Below, one piece after another: positions 36,528 to 48,518 of a stretch of DNA of 64,000 nucleotides; positions within the stretch are counted from its first letter, which is position 1, and the number at the start of each line of letters is the position of its first letter. This DNA is from Paraspadella gotoi (Eukaryota > Chaetognatha): positions 18,182,005 through 18,246,004 of the forward strand of contig CM119268.1 in NCBI GenBank assembly GCA_051294375.1, given 5' to 3'. A program made the translations under genes and the position numbers. The notes beneath the pieces were generated by a model that saw only the letters and a program-made list of their open reading frames with translations, was not told the origin of the DNA and did not search any database.

Positions 36528-39500
36528 TTAATGAGAACCAAACTGACAAACGTAGGATTTCTTGATGGTGCAAGGCAAATCGTTCCACTTTTTGCTGGTC
36601 AACAACTCGACGCAATTCTCGACCCGGCCGCCATTGGGTTCCCCACCGTTCCAGTTGGTGTAGGTCAGATGGACGCCTTTTGTATCTACCCATTGGCCTT
36701 CCGCATGGATGTCGTTGCTGGCGATCCAAGGATTGGCGTCGAGGGCGTGGACGATGTTTGCGGTCGTGGTGTCGTAGATGACGGCCAATTCTCCGTGATC
36801 AGCTGCGCATGCGTCGCGGGCTTGGATCCATTCAACTTTAGAGTCGTATCTCTTGTAATAAAGTCCGTTGGCTCGCAGGGCGTAACCCGCGGGAACAGCG
36901 GGCATTGTATAGTGAACGCCTGTTATAGAATGAAGCCGTTACTAAGTTTACATCTTCATTGTAAGCCTTGTCTCATATCATTATACGTCAATAACCCTTA
37001 CCTTCCCGGTATTGACAAACAAATTTTTGCTTGTTGGTGCAGGACCAATCGTTCCATTTCTTGTTGCTTAAAAGTTGGACGCAGTTTTCTGCTCTTCCAC
37101 CATTGGGTTCACCGCCGTTCCAATTGAAATAGGTAAGCGATTCGCCTCGAGATGAGACCCAGTGTCCCTCGTTCTCTCGATCATTTCCTCCAGTCCAAGA
37201 AGTGGCCCCATATCCAGTGACGATGGTGGCCGCTTGGTCGTCGTAAATGACCACCAATTCACCGCCGCTTTGTTTACACGTCTCACGAGCTTCGGGCCAA
37301 GTGGATTTCGTGTCGTATTTCCTGTAGTAAATTTTGTTGGATCCTCTGAGGTAACCAACGGGAATGTGAGAGAGAGCTGCGAGTTGCGCAGTATGGGACG
37401 AATAGATAGGTAGAAAAAAATATTAAATAGGTATAAAAAATGTTAATACAAGCTTGAATTGATATATATGTATTCGTAAACTTGTACTTAATCCATTATC
37501 TCCGAGATTTTCACAGATGAATCAAACAAGTAATTGGATTCAAAAGCACAAGACTTTTTATAATCGAGCAATTGAATTTTGATTGCATTTGATTTTAAAA
37601 TTTTTACTACGATGTACATTTATATACGTCTATACTTAGATTCATATTTTATATATTTCAAATAGTTTACTTAGGCTGCACCTGAATCGGTGAATTGACA
37701 GACAAACGCCTTCTTGATATTGCACGGAAGATCGTTCCACTTTTTGCTGCTCAGCATCTCAACGCAATTTTCTTTAGTTCCGCCATTAGGTTCTCCCCCA
37801 TTCCAGTTGGTGTATGTGAGAGATGATCCCTTAGCTGATTTCCAGTGGCCTTCTGCTTGGGAGTCAGTGGCACCGATCCAAGGATTGTTCACATAACCAT
37901 GAACAATTTTGGCGACATTAGCATTGGAAATCACTGCTAGTTCTCCTCTGTCTTGGCTGCAGACTTCCTTTGCTTGATTCCACTCAACAAGGGAATCATA
38001 TTTTTTGTAAAAGATCCCATTTGACTCTTTCGTGTAGCCTTCAGGCACCCGATTTTCTGGCTCAAGAAAATAAGTTGAATTAAAGAAATGTATAATTAAA
38101 AGTTATAAAATTTGTTACAGCAATATATCACCTTGCTTAATGCTAAACTGGCAGACAAACTTTTGCTTGGTGGTACATGGATAATCATCCCATTTTTTAG
38201 TGTTGTATTGCATTGCACAGTTTGCGCCTCTGCCTCCATTGGGTTCCCCAGCATTCCAAGGATGATAGGAGAGAAATTTGCCGGTAGATGTTACCCAGTT
38301 CCCCTGTTAGTAAGATTAATCATTTAACTGAATTATTTGGTACAACTTGGTGTTTGCACTCCTTTTGGAGTCTAACGGGAACCCAGTATCACTCTTCATT
38401 ACATCTTTTCTTATCTAAAAATGAAGTAAATACTTTCCTCCTTATTAATATCATTTGCGTTGATCCATGCTCTGTGTTCCAAGTTGTGAACGATGGAGGC
38501 AGAGAGCTCATCATTGACGACCGCAAGTTGACCACCGTCTTGATTGCAGGTGTCGCGCGCTGCCGTCCAGCTCTTGTCTTCATTGTACTTCTTGTAATAG
38601 AGTCCATTGGCTCGAAGGGTGTAACCCGCGGGAACAGCGGGCATTGTATGGTGAATGTCTGTAATATAATGAAGCCATAACAACGGCACAATGTACATCA
38701 ATACTTGGATTTATATTTTATATATTTCAAATAATTTACTTAGTCCACACCTGAATCAGTGAATTGACAGACAAAAGCCTTCTTGATATTGCATGGCAGA
38801 TCGTTCCACTTTTTACTGCTCAGCATCTCAACACAATTTTCTCTAGTTCCGCCATTAGGTTCTCCCCCATTCCAGTTGGTGTATGTGAGAGATGATCCCT
38901 TAGCAGATTTCCAGTGGCCTTCTGATTGGGCATCAGTGGCACCAATCCAAGGATTGTTCACATAACTGTGAACAATTTTGGCAACATTAGCATTGGAAAT
39001 CACAGCTAGTTCTCCTCCGTCTTTGCTGCAGACTTCCTTTGCTTGATTCCACTCAACAAGGGAATCATATTTTTTGTAGAAGATCCCATTTGATTCTTTC
39101 GTGTAGCCTTCTGGCACCAGATTTTCTGCTCAGGAAAATAAGTTGAATTTAAGAAATATATAATAAAAAGTTATAAAAGTTATAAAAGTTATAAAAGTTA
39201 TTGTAGCAACGTATTAAAAGTTATAAAAGTTATAAAATTTATTGTAGCAACGTATTACCTTGCTCAATGCTAAACTGGCAGACAAACTTTTGCTTGGTGG
39301 TACATGGATAATCGTCCCATTTTTTAGTGTTGTATTGCATTGCACAGTTTGCGCCTCTGCCTCCATTGGGTTCCCCAGCGTTCCAAGGACGATAAGTGAG
39401 CAATTCGCCAGTAGATGTTACCCAATTCCCCTGTTGGTAAGTTTTATCATTTATCTTAATTATTTCGCTCAACTCGGTCTTTGCACTTCTTCCAGAGTCT

Positions 39501-41253
39501 AACAGGAACCCAGTATCACTCTTCATTACATCTTTATTGATCTAAAAAAGAAGTAAATACTTTCCTCGTTATCGATATCGTTTGCGTTGATCCACGCGAC
39601 GTGTTCCAAGTCGCGAACAATGGAGGCAGAGAGCTCATCCTTGACGACCGCAAGTAGACCACCGTCTCCTTTGCAGGTGTCGCGCGCCGCCGCCCAGCTC
39701 TTGACTTCATCGTACTTCTTGTAATAGAGGCCGTTGGCGCGTTTGGTGTAGCCTGCGGGGACAGCATCACAGACTTTCCTCATCAACGAGTGAAGGGTGG
39801 CTCCGACTTCCTCGAAATCGTTCGCCTCGAGGACACGATCCTTTGACCCAGCGATGTCCTTCAGCCCCTGTTCGTCAATCCCGTCGCCGATGCCGACGGC
39901 GTAGACTTTAATCCCGTTGTCCGCCCAGGCGATCGTCTCTGCTTTAGCGAGATCGCGCTGCTCGGTTGTGGTGGGAACTCCGTCCGTGAAGACAAGGCAG
40001 AGCTAAGTAGTGGCGGGGCGACGAGGAACGAGGTGTGGTAGTGAGGCAGTGAAATATCTCACTCTATGTACCACCTTGCTTACTTGCTCGCTCGTCGCTT
40101 GCTTGCTTGCTTGCTTGCTTGCTTTCTTTCTTTATCATCTCGTGAAGGGGATCTTAAACTCACATATTTTATCCTTCTTCAACCCTTAATATTACTTCAG
40201 CATCCCCCACCTACCTTAACGGCGTCTTTATCATCCCTATCATTTTCGGCAAAGTTTTCTAAGGCTTTCCTCATCGCAGTCCCAGTGAAAGTCGCTCCTT
40301 CAACGTATTCTGTTTCCCTTATTTGCTTTATCAAATCAATTTTGTCCACGATGCTGCAAATGAAAGCAGTGTAGAAAAACTTGCATGTTAACTGTAGTAA
40401 CAATAACAGTAACAATGTTACTGCGGATTAAATGCTTAGAAAATATTTAAAAATCATGTCACAAAATGATAGAAGATAGTTAGTTCTATAGATTTTTAAA
40501 AAAATTGTCTTTACATTTTACGATTTACAAATACATTTTAAACCATCTTTATATGATAGTATGATACATTTTGCCCCTTCACAAATGATTATGGGCCTAA
40601 TTTTTTATGTATAAAAAGAGATTAATCGAAAAACTGACAACTGGACTGAACGAGTCGTGTCAAACTCCAAAGACGAACCTGCCTAAGGTGATCACGACGT
40701 CCGTTTGAGTTGAAAACCTGACGAGACCAACTCGCGTCTTGTCTTCCCCGATGTCGAGCTTTTCCACTTCGTCCGCAATTCCCTTCCAGTCACAAAAGGA
40801 AACGAGTTTAGTTTTTAGCTTGTAAAAAGTATTTATTACAACTTGACAATGCCACTTTAAAGGCATTTGATTAATTTTTGATTCATTTTTGAATCTTTTT
40901 TTATTCATTCTCTGCAGTCACATTGCTCCTCACTTTCATCATGTTGTGGAAGTGATCCTCGCCGACGCTGAGGGACGAATCCACGATGAACTGGAGATCC
41001 ATCTTCGACGAACTCTTGCACGTCGTTTCGGCCAACACTTTAATTAAATATATTAAAATTGCATTCAAAATTATACTTTGATGTACGTATGTTATCAAAA
41101 AGTTCATTATACGGTATATATCTGTCTGTCTATCAATCTTTTTATCTATCTAAATATATATATATATATATATATCTATATATAAAAATATATCAACATA
41201 CCATTTTCCAAAACCAAAATCGCCAAGACGAAAAAAACTCGAATTTCCTTCAT
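36528..41253 (-). CDS. Secreted protein with one vWA domain and six C-type lectin domains
   Basis: Twelve exons: 41253-41202, 41037-40934, 40782-40679, 40353-40215, 40002-39565, 39430-39259, 39125-38751, 38658-38438, 38303-38132, 38056-37682, 37376-37002 and 36919-36528. They sum to 2919 bases, 972 residues plus stop. Exon 1 is a signal peptide (MKEIRVFFVLAILVLEN). Exons 2-5 encode the vWA domain, with a metal site DSSLS and later VFTDGVP. Lectin domains: 1 (exons 5-6), 2 (exon 7), 3 (exons 8-9), 4 (exon 10), 5 (exon 11), 6 (exon 12). Each has the sugar-binding EPN motif with WND (WDD in domains 1 and 3), predicting calcium-dependent mannose-type binding. Introns between lectin domains are phase 1, as in shuffled modules. 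Domains 1-2 and 3-4 are a recent tandem duplication. Introns 5 and 8 close in frame only if they start with GA. Likely an extracellular, perhaps immune, lectin. Confidence 0.9.
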
Positions 41254-41300
41254 TTTTAAAAATGTAAAATGAAAGTAGGGAATTCTCGTTGAGTTTATTG

Positions 41301-41308
41301 TATTTATA
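41301..41308 (-). promoter_or_regulatory. TATA-like box of the vWA-lectin gene
   Basis: TATAAATA on the minus strand lies about 48 bp upstream of the ATG at 41253, a fitting distance for a short 5' leader. About 40 bp further upstream is ATGACGTC, a cAMP-response-element half site. Both are single-motif predictions. Confidence 0.4.
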
Positions 41309-41837
41309 CGATTTCAGTTTGACAAGACGTCGCGAAGACATTGACGACGTCATAAAATTAAATATTGGCTTAACAATTTAAAATCCCAATCTTGCCGAAT
41401 AAAAACTGTTTTGATAAAATTTTACTTATTTTGATTGTGATTATTGAATACGTAAATAGATAATTGATAAATTAAAGGTAAATGATTTTGACATATTTCG
41501 TTAATTATTTAATCGTATTTTTATCAAAGATATGACAGTGTGTCACTAACGGAGCCTTTATTTAAAAATTAAATATTTCTAAATTTTAAGTAGTTATATT
41601 TACGTCCTATACCTACTACTAAAATATTTTATGTAAATTTAACAGGGCTTTCTCGTGAAACGGTCCGGGAATAAATAAAAACCTGACAATCTTAAATAAT
41701 TGAGTTTTTTCAAAACTAAATAAAAACTTGTCAAAGAAAACTTTGACAATAAAATTCAATGCAGAAAATTCATTTGCTCCTTTCGTTTCCAGGATTTTCA
41801 CTCAAAACTTGTAAAGTTCCATTTCGCCCCATTCTGC

Positions 41838-41915
41838 TGAAGAGACAGAATAATTGTTATGATTTAGTAATAAAACCGTTCAATATAAGCATTAAGCAGT
41901 CCTTGAGCTTCGGAT
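41838..41915 (-). mobile_element. LTR fragment of the TRIM-like element
   Basis: Contains tgaagagacag, aaaaccgttcaatataagca and agtccttgagcttcgg, the reverse of the 3' end of the 234-bp repeat. Only the last third is present. Confidence 0.7.
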
Positions 41916-42249
41916 CACCAGTCTGCCTCCTATTTCTCTTCCTTCACGAGCGGTTTTCTACAATTTCTAAGTTTTATACTGTTTTTATATGATTTTAAAG
42001 TCTCTTTTACCTATTTCATATTCTTCATCCTATCGTCGCTTCACCTTGTCTTCCTTCCTTAATTCTTTAATTCCATTTCTTACCCCACCCTCCCTGCCTC
42101 CCTTCCCCCTCCCCACTCGCCTCTTTGTTCATCCCCCGCTCGTCATAAGCGTCCATAAATCATTTGGCTGAAAGAAGAAGCAACCGGGGCGTGGCTGCCT
42201 GCGTGATGCGCGGGAATGCGCGTGGGATGTAATAAACAAAGCCGAATCT

Positions 42250-42260
42250 CTCCTCTCTCT

Positions 42261-42344
<84 letters not shown>

Positions 42345-42351
42345 CTCTCTT
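42250..42351. repeat. (CT)n microsatellite with CTT breaks
   Basis: About 100 bp of CT interrupted by single extra T bases. Confidence 0.95.
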
Positions 42352-43136
42352 CCCTATCTTTATTATTCTCGAGGAGCCGTGGGATATTTTTACAGCTAAA
42401 TTCAAAAGAAGATGCAAGAAGTTTTAAAAAAGTCGCACAGTAGCTGAAGTTTATTATCGCCATTTTAAATCTCCGAGGACTTTTTTGAAGCTGTTATTGC
42501 TTTTTTTCTTTCCTAGCCTTTAAATTCCATGACTTTCTATTTTTAATTAATACTTTCTTTTCCATTCTTTTTTTGTCATTTTTTAGTTCTCGAGTATAAT
42601 TTAAATGCTTAAATGCTTAAAAAAATTTTTAAAATTAGTTGTACTAATTTCATATAAAAATATGTATTTTGATATTTATCATCGATATAATTAAGTTATT
42701 AGTTAAATATTTTTTTATATCTAACTGAAGATTTTTCTTATTTGTTACCTAAAATATAATAATATATTTTAATAGTATATGCTTTTGTTATATTTATTGT
42801 TTTAGTCCAGAGAGGGAAGCATGCAACGGAAAGAAGACAAAAGATCATCGTAACCAAAGCTAATGTAAAACTTTTCAGGTGGGAAAAGTTTGTCAGAGTT
42901 TTTTTTTGGAAATTAAGTTTAAATCCAAAGAAATTCAGTTAGTCTCCTTGTATAATTACACAAAAATTTTATCCCAGGCTTTTATTTTCAAAATAATTTT
43001 CTTCAGTGAGCCAAGAATGTAATTCAATTTTTTTTTTCAAATTAATCTACAATCTGTTTCGTGCTATATTTGAAGGGATTCCAATTTTTGGATTTAAGTC
43101 GCGAAACTGAGATGACCTCGACCCATTCCATTTCCA

Positions 43137-43166
43137 TCTCTCTCTCTCTTTCTCTCTCTCTCTTTC

Positions 43167-43227
<61 letters not shown>
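43137..43227. repeat. (CT)n microsatellite upstream of the calmodulin-like gene
   Basis: CT tract ending about 110 bp before the first ATG of the calmodulin-like gene. Polypyrimidine DNA in this place could affect promoter structure, but that is a guess. Confidence 0.95.
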
Positions 43228-43231
<4 letters not shown>

Positions 43232-43336
43232 AATCTCATCATGAAAAAAACACACGAAATAACTTTCTTACCAAAACTACCAAAATGATAAATTCTCATC
43301 TTTTTAAACGTTTTTCTTTGTAATATTTTTTTTTGA

Positions 43337-45021
43337 ATGAAAATGAGCGCCAATAAACTGACGGATGACCAAATAAGAGAATTTAAAGAATCCTTCCTGC
43401 TTTTTGATAAGGTACAGGAATTGCCATTTATAATTTATACAACTGATAACATAGTACAGTCACTACAGTATATGTCTTTATACAGAACGGAGACGGAACG
43501 ATCACCGTGGATGAACTCGGCACCGTCATGAGATCTCTGGGCCAAAGACCAACGGACGCCGAACTTCACGACATGATAAACGAGGTCAGTGATGTAATAG
43601 GGTTAGGTCATGTTGAAGGGAGCTTTGACTTTTTGATTGGGCTTGGTCGAGTGCGCATTTTTCTAAGATTTAAAGATAACATGAATGTCAAGAACATACA
43701 TCGAAAAAAGATTGTCTCGAATGATTTAAACTTTGGTAATTAATTGAATATTCAACAATACATTTGTACAAATCTTAAAACCTTCTTGGCGGAGATATAA
43801 TAACTATAACGGTATTCACAATGCCATCTTATTAACGTTACATTTTGATCACCGCTCGTAGGAATATTTAAGCCTTGATGTTCCCATTCTTTATTCAGTT
43901 CCTTCGACCGAGGCCTCGGACATCGACCTGTTCGCGTGAGCACTCGACCCAATTATTTTTTTAACGCATCTTTTCATAGTTTCGTGCCATGGAGTTGTAA
44001 TGACTTTGGATTTGACCTTTAACATGACACTATTGATGATCTTTGACACGACTCATGACCCCTTTGTCAGGTCGACGCTGACGGAAGCGGTTCCATCGAC
44101 TTTCCCGAATTCCTCACTATGATGGCGCGAAAGTTGTCGGACAACGAAGGGGACGAGGAATTGCGAGAGGCGTTCAAAGTCTTCGACAAGGACGGCAACG
44201 GGTCAGTCAGTCAGTTGATAACCGTTGTCTGTCTTCCCAGATTGTTTGTATTTGATTCACTATAATTATATAATAATATTATTATAGTAAAAATAATAGT
44301 AATCGTAATATTATATAATAATATTATATATTATATAATAAGTATTAAGAGCAAAATTATCAGTTGAGTAAAGAAGTTTATTCAATAATCATTATAAATT
44401 TATATTTTGAAATTTTCAATAAATGACTTCTTAACAATAATGATATATAATATCTAATTAGAAAACTAGAGCAGAAAGTAACTTTTCACTTTGTGTTGTC
44501 TAGATGCTCAATCTATTTCCAAAAGACAACACTAACATCCCTCTCCCCATTACATTATACAAAGTATACTTTATATAAAGAAAATAATTAAGTCTATAGT
44601 GAAATATAGTGAAATTTATTAAATTTTTACATTTATTTTAAAATTTTGATATAAAATTTTAAAGTCTAATATAATTTATATATTGGTTATACCAATTTCA
44701 TAGTAAAACAAGTAATCTTTCAATTTTCCATATGTACAAATTATTGAAAAATTATTTTCTATATAACTTATTGACTATTTTTTGTCCCTAGGTTCATTAC
44801 CGCGAGCGAATTGCGGCTGGTCATGACCAATCTTGGAGAAAAACTTTCTCGGGAGGAGGTGAATATTTATCGATAACGTCCGTTGTTCAATCCATCCGCC
44901 TTGGACATTACGATGGTCTTTTGTCCAACCTCAGGTGGAGGAAATGATTCGCGAAGCCGACACAGATGGCGATGGACAAATCAGTTTTCCAGAATTCGCG
45001 GCCATGATGAAATCCAGTTGA
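43337..45021 (+). CDS. Calmodulin-like protein with four EF hands
   Basis: Five exons: 43337-43411, 43486-43584, 44071-44201, 44792-44858 and 44935-45021 (TGA). All sites are GT-AG and all phases close, giving 152 residues. Two in-frame ATGs (43337 and 43343) give MKMSANKL or MSANKL; the second matches calmodulin length better. The four calcium loops are complete: [36 protein letters not shown] and [12 protein letters not shown]. Length and spacing match calmodulin, but the sequence is diverged, for example [20 protein letters not shown] at the start and a helix linker [17 protein letters not shown]. It is therefore a calmodulin paralogue or a fast-evolving calmodulin, binding calcium and target peptides in the cytosol. 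A poly(A) signal (aataaa) follows near 45092. The ENaC gene converges on it about 370 bp downstream. Confidence 0.92.
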
Positions 45022-45337
45022 GAGAAATTGGATAAAAATAGAAATCTAAGAATGGATGAACTCGATAAAGTACAAGATTGAAGATTATGAAATAAAAAAA
45101 AAAAGAAAAAAATGTTTGGAGAAAATTGGACGCGTGGATATGAGTTACTCGAAAGACGTAGTGAGTTCGACCGCCAAATATACAAAAGCAAAATGAGAAA
45201 TAATTCATTCTTTTTTGTTAATTTGTAAAAAAAAATATTTAAAATCGAATTACAGAATTTTAAAGCAATTTGAATAGTTTTTATTTAGCGTAATGCTTGG
45301 GACTTATCAAATATCCATTTCTTAACAAAACCATTTC

Positions 45338-45431
45338 CACTCTCCCTAACCCCCTTATCCACCATAACCCTTCGCCGCCATTTCCACTCTCCCTAACCCC
45401 CTTTTCCACCATGACCCTTCGCCGCCATTTC
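45338..45431. repeat. 47-bp tandem repeat at the ENaC 3' end
   Basis: Two units beginning catttccactctccctaacc and ending accc ttcgccgc lie in tandem. The upstream unit (on the coding strand) encodes the last residues of the channel; the other is 3' untranslated. Confidence 0.85.
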
Positions 45432-48400
45432 CACTCTCCCCATTTTCCCCTCGTAAAACCCGACGACCAACTCGACGACGTCGACGAGAGAGAGAAGCGA
45501 GAGCCCCAGCAACAGCCCCAGCATCCCGCCGAGTTCGCTGAAGAGGCTGGGGAGAGGGAGAGCTGGGGATGAGGTCACCACTTGGACGGCGGACGAGTCG
45601 AAGTAGACGTAGAGCTGGGAGGGGGAAGATGATAAATATTAATTGACATTCCTCACCTTACCTTCCCTTACCTTCAGCATGCTTTTCTTGATGTGTGATA
45701 TCGAGATTGAGCCAAGTCCCGAAATTGAATCATTTTGCGCCAAAGGCAAAGCTCCGTTGTAATTGGGGAATACATTACGAAATCCGTTCTGTGATACAGA
45801 AAACTAGACACAGTACTACCTAAACGCTTATATAAATATTAATATTAATACATTTCATTCATCTTTAATTTCAATTTAATTCGAATTTTGAACAAAAAAA
45901 TTGAAAGGAATGCTAGAAAATCACGTATCCTTAAAGCATTGCAACTCTCCCAAATTTAGATTTTAATCGTTATTCGAATCGGACTAATTGTTTAAGGAAT
46001 TAACGAAAAATTTCGTTTTTACAACAATTTATTTTAGAGTAAGAATATGTTTCGACTTTTTTGTTGCGAGTCTTCATCTGCTGATCTGCTGATTAAGACT
46101 CGCAACAACGAGAGTCGAAACATGTCCTAAACTCTAAAATAAATTGTTGTAAAAACGAAATTTTTCGTTAAATCCTTAACTCAAAAAACAACAAAAGAGA
46201 AAGATCAAATATAATGTCTACGATTCAGACTAATTGTTTAGATATACCTGCTTCGAATTTTCTAAATTGTCCTCGGGGACCCTGTAATACGGATCCAGTT
46301 CTTCGGGGTCTAAATCTCCTGGCCAATCGAGAGGCCAGTTGGACTGGGATTTTTGAATCTTGTACCTCCTCTCGTTGCAGGGCTGGTAACAGCCTTTTTG
46401 CTCAACGAACCGGTTAATGTTCTTTTTGAAAGATTTTTGTTCTCTCTTGTAGCAGTCGGAGAACTGGTGAAGGAATGGTGTGTTGACTTACTTCATTCAT
46501 TCATTCATTCATTCATTCATTCATTCATTAATTCATTCATTGATTTATTTAATTATTCATTCATTTATTCAATCATTCTTTAATTAATTCATTCCTTTGT
46601 TCATTGAGTCATTAATTTATTTATTTAATCGTTTTTCCATTCAATAGTAAATTCAGTCAGTCATTTATTAATTATTTATTAATCCATTTTTACCTGTTCA
46701 TTCGCATCGCAGTCCGCCAAGTGAGGAAAGGCCAGTTTAGGTCTGATGAACATTTTCGGCCAGCAACGGCAATTATCTAGGATGCTGTGCAGATATTGCT
46801 CGTAGATGCAGTCGATCTGCGAATACTTGAACATCTCTTGCTTTCCTTGCAGCTCCAGATGCAGCAACGAATAGTTGAAGGGTCCGCGGTTCTCGACGCA
46901 GAGCTTGGGCCCGTGCTGGGTTCGCGTGACGCGTTGCTCGGTTAGTGCAAGGTAAACGGCTGAACCGGTTGCAAGGTACAAACCTAAGATTAAGTTTAAA
47001 GGCTTTGTGTCCGTCCACTACGTTTTAATCTTAGCAAAATCAATTATCAGACTATCCTCCAAACCGAGGCAACAGTTTTCCTCTAGCACTCTGTATTATC
47101 CGCTCACCCTGATACTGCGGCCTCGGCAAAGAGTTTCTCTCGTGGACGACGACTTTGACTCCGGATTCCGTCTTGAATTTTTGATATCTCGAGAGGTGGA
47201 CGTCAAGGACGAGAACCAACCCATGGGTGGGTCCCGATGTCACAGACTTCTTCGATTCGTTATCTTTCGGAAAATTTAAAGAAAAGAAAGTGACTTGTTT
47301 TGTTTTGAAAATACGGTAAACAAAAACTAATCTATATCGTAGTTACTTTTAGAACTTCCTTTTAAACTTAGTCTTCTAACGATCAACCAAAATAGATATT
47401 ATTAATATGAAAATGTTGTAGACGAAAATACGAGAAAATAAAGGTAGGAAAAAAGGTGAAGGATTGTGACGATGTAAGAAAAGTAGAAAAGAAGTGAGAC
47501 GAGCTCTCTCCTGATCCACTTTTATCATCGCCCTGACCAACTTGACCCTACGGTCTCCTCGGCCCTATTGCTTTGTCCGGTCAATCTAAGGACATTGCCA
47601 AAGCTAGGGCAAAGTGACCGGGTGGGCTGACTGGCTCGGAGAAAGTCGCCTAAATGTTTTGAAATCAATTTTATTGAAATCCAAATCCTGGATATATCTA
47701 GCAGAGGATAGTTAATGGTCACGTCACTTACATCTGGCGTTGAAAGTGACGCAGTTTCCAAAAACCGCATCGAAAGAGACGACGAAGTCTCTCGTCAAAT
47801 CGCAATCGTCTTCGTCGTAGCGACACTTGACGATCATCTCCAAGGCCGCGTCCTCTTCGATCGACGGCTTCGTCCAATTCTCGTAAAACTCTTTCTGTGC
47901 CCGAAAGACGTTTTCGCCGAAGACGACGGGCAGGTTTCGCTCGGGCACCGTCAGTTTGTGCGAGACTTCGAGGATCTCGTCCGGGGAAAAGCCGCCGTTA
48001 GCATCCGCGGATTTTTTCTCTGACTCTGTTGACTCTGTTGGCGGAAGGCTTAAGTTAAGTTAAGTTATAAATATACAACGAGTTGCAAACGTTTTCTCCT
48101 TTCCTTTCCTTTCCTTTCCTTTCCTTTCCTTTCCTTTCCTTTCCTTTCCTTTCCTTTCCTTTCCTTTCCTTTCCTTTCCTTTCCTTTCCTTTCCTTTCCT
48201 TTCCTTTCCTTTCCTTTCCTTTCCTTTCCTTTCCTTTCCTTTCCTAGGCGCCCACAAATTTTCTCACTCCCGCTCTCAAATTCACTCCTTACTTTGCGGA
48301 TTCAAATTGCAGACAGTGACGGACGGAAATTCTTGATCTCCAACCATTTCCTCGTAGATTTCCGTGCTGATCGGGTAGGTGAGATATCGATTGATGAGCA

Positions 48401-48518
48401 GACCCATGGAATAGAGGAACAGACTCAGGGAGATAATTGTGACTGAAACGCGAAGGAGGAAAAGTTTTTCACGGGGTCCAGATGGCGCTTTCTTTGCGGG
48501 GTCCTTGGCTTTCGTCAT
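45393..48518 (-). CDS. Degenerin/ENaC-family sodium channel subunit
   Basis: Seven exons: 48518-48293, 48034-47732, 47263-47108, 46959-46694, 46463-46248, 45788-45672 and 45614-45393. They sum to 1506 bases, 501 residues plus stop, all GT-AG. TM1 (LRVSVTIISLSLFLYSMGLL) is followed by the family signature FPSVTVCNLNP. The extracellular part has GNCVTFN, GPTHGL and the Cys-rich region YEQYLHSILDNCRCWP then GCYQPC. TM2 holds ELGGMLGLLLGLSLLSLVD with the GLS selectivity filter. This is the layout of acid-, peptide- or mechanically gated sodium channels; subfamily is not resolved. The short N-terminus lacks the conserved His-Gly gating motif before TM1, so an upstream exon may be missing or the motif is lost. 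The last codons overlap a 47-bp tandem repeat. Introns carry (CCTTT)n and (ATTC)n repeats. Confidence 0.92.
45994..46177. repeat. Long inverted repeat with two head-to-head hammerhead-like motifs
   Basis: Arms of about 70 bp (from aaggaattaacgaaaaattt to its near complement aaatttttcgttaaatcctt) lie in the ENaC intron between exons 46463-46248 and 45788-45672. On the plus strand CTGATTA (46089-46095), GACTC, GAGTC (46112-46116) and GAAA (46117-46120) follow in order. On the minus strand CAGATGA (46080-46074), GACTC and GAAA (46053-46050) do the same. It is related in sequence to the palindrome at 15972. Confidence 0.8.
48097..48245. repeat. (CCTTT)n microsatellite, about 30 units
   Basis: Almost perfect pentamer repeat of about 150 bp in the first intron of the ENaC gene. 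Confidence 0.97.

Larger units (their letters stand above)
41309..43336. other. Spacer between the lectin gene and the calmodulin-like gene
   Basis: AT-rich sequence. It holds a fragment of the TRIM repeat (41838-41915, minus), CT tracts at 42250-42350 and, in the 5' flank of the calmodulin-like gene, at 43137-43227. An untranslated first exon of that gene may lie here, but I cannot place it. Confidence 0.5.

Noticed and set aside
48060-48257. 65-codon ORF of repeated KGKER
   Set aside because: Translation of the (CCTTT)n repeat in the ENaC intron.
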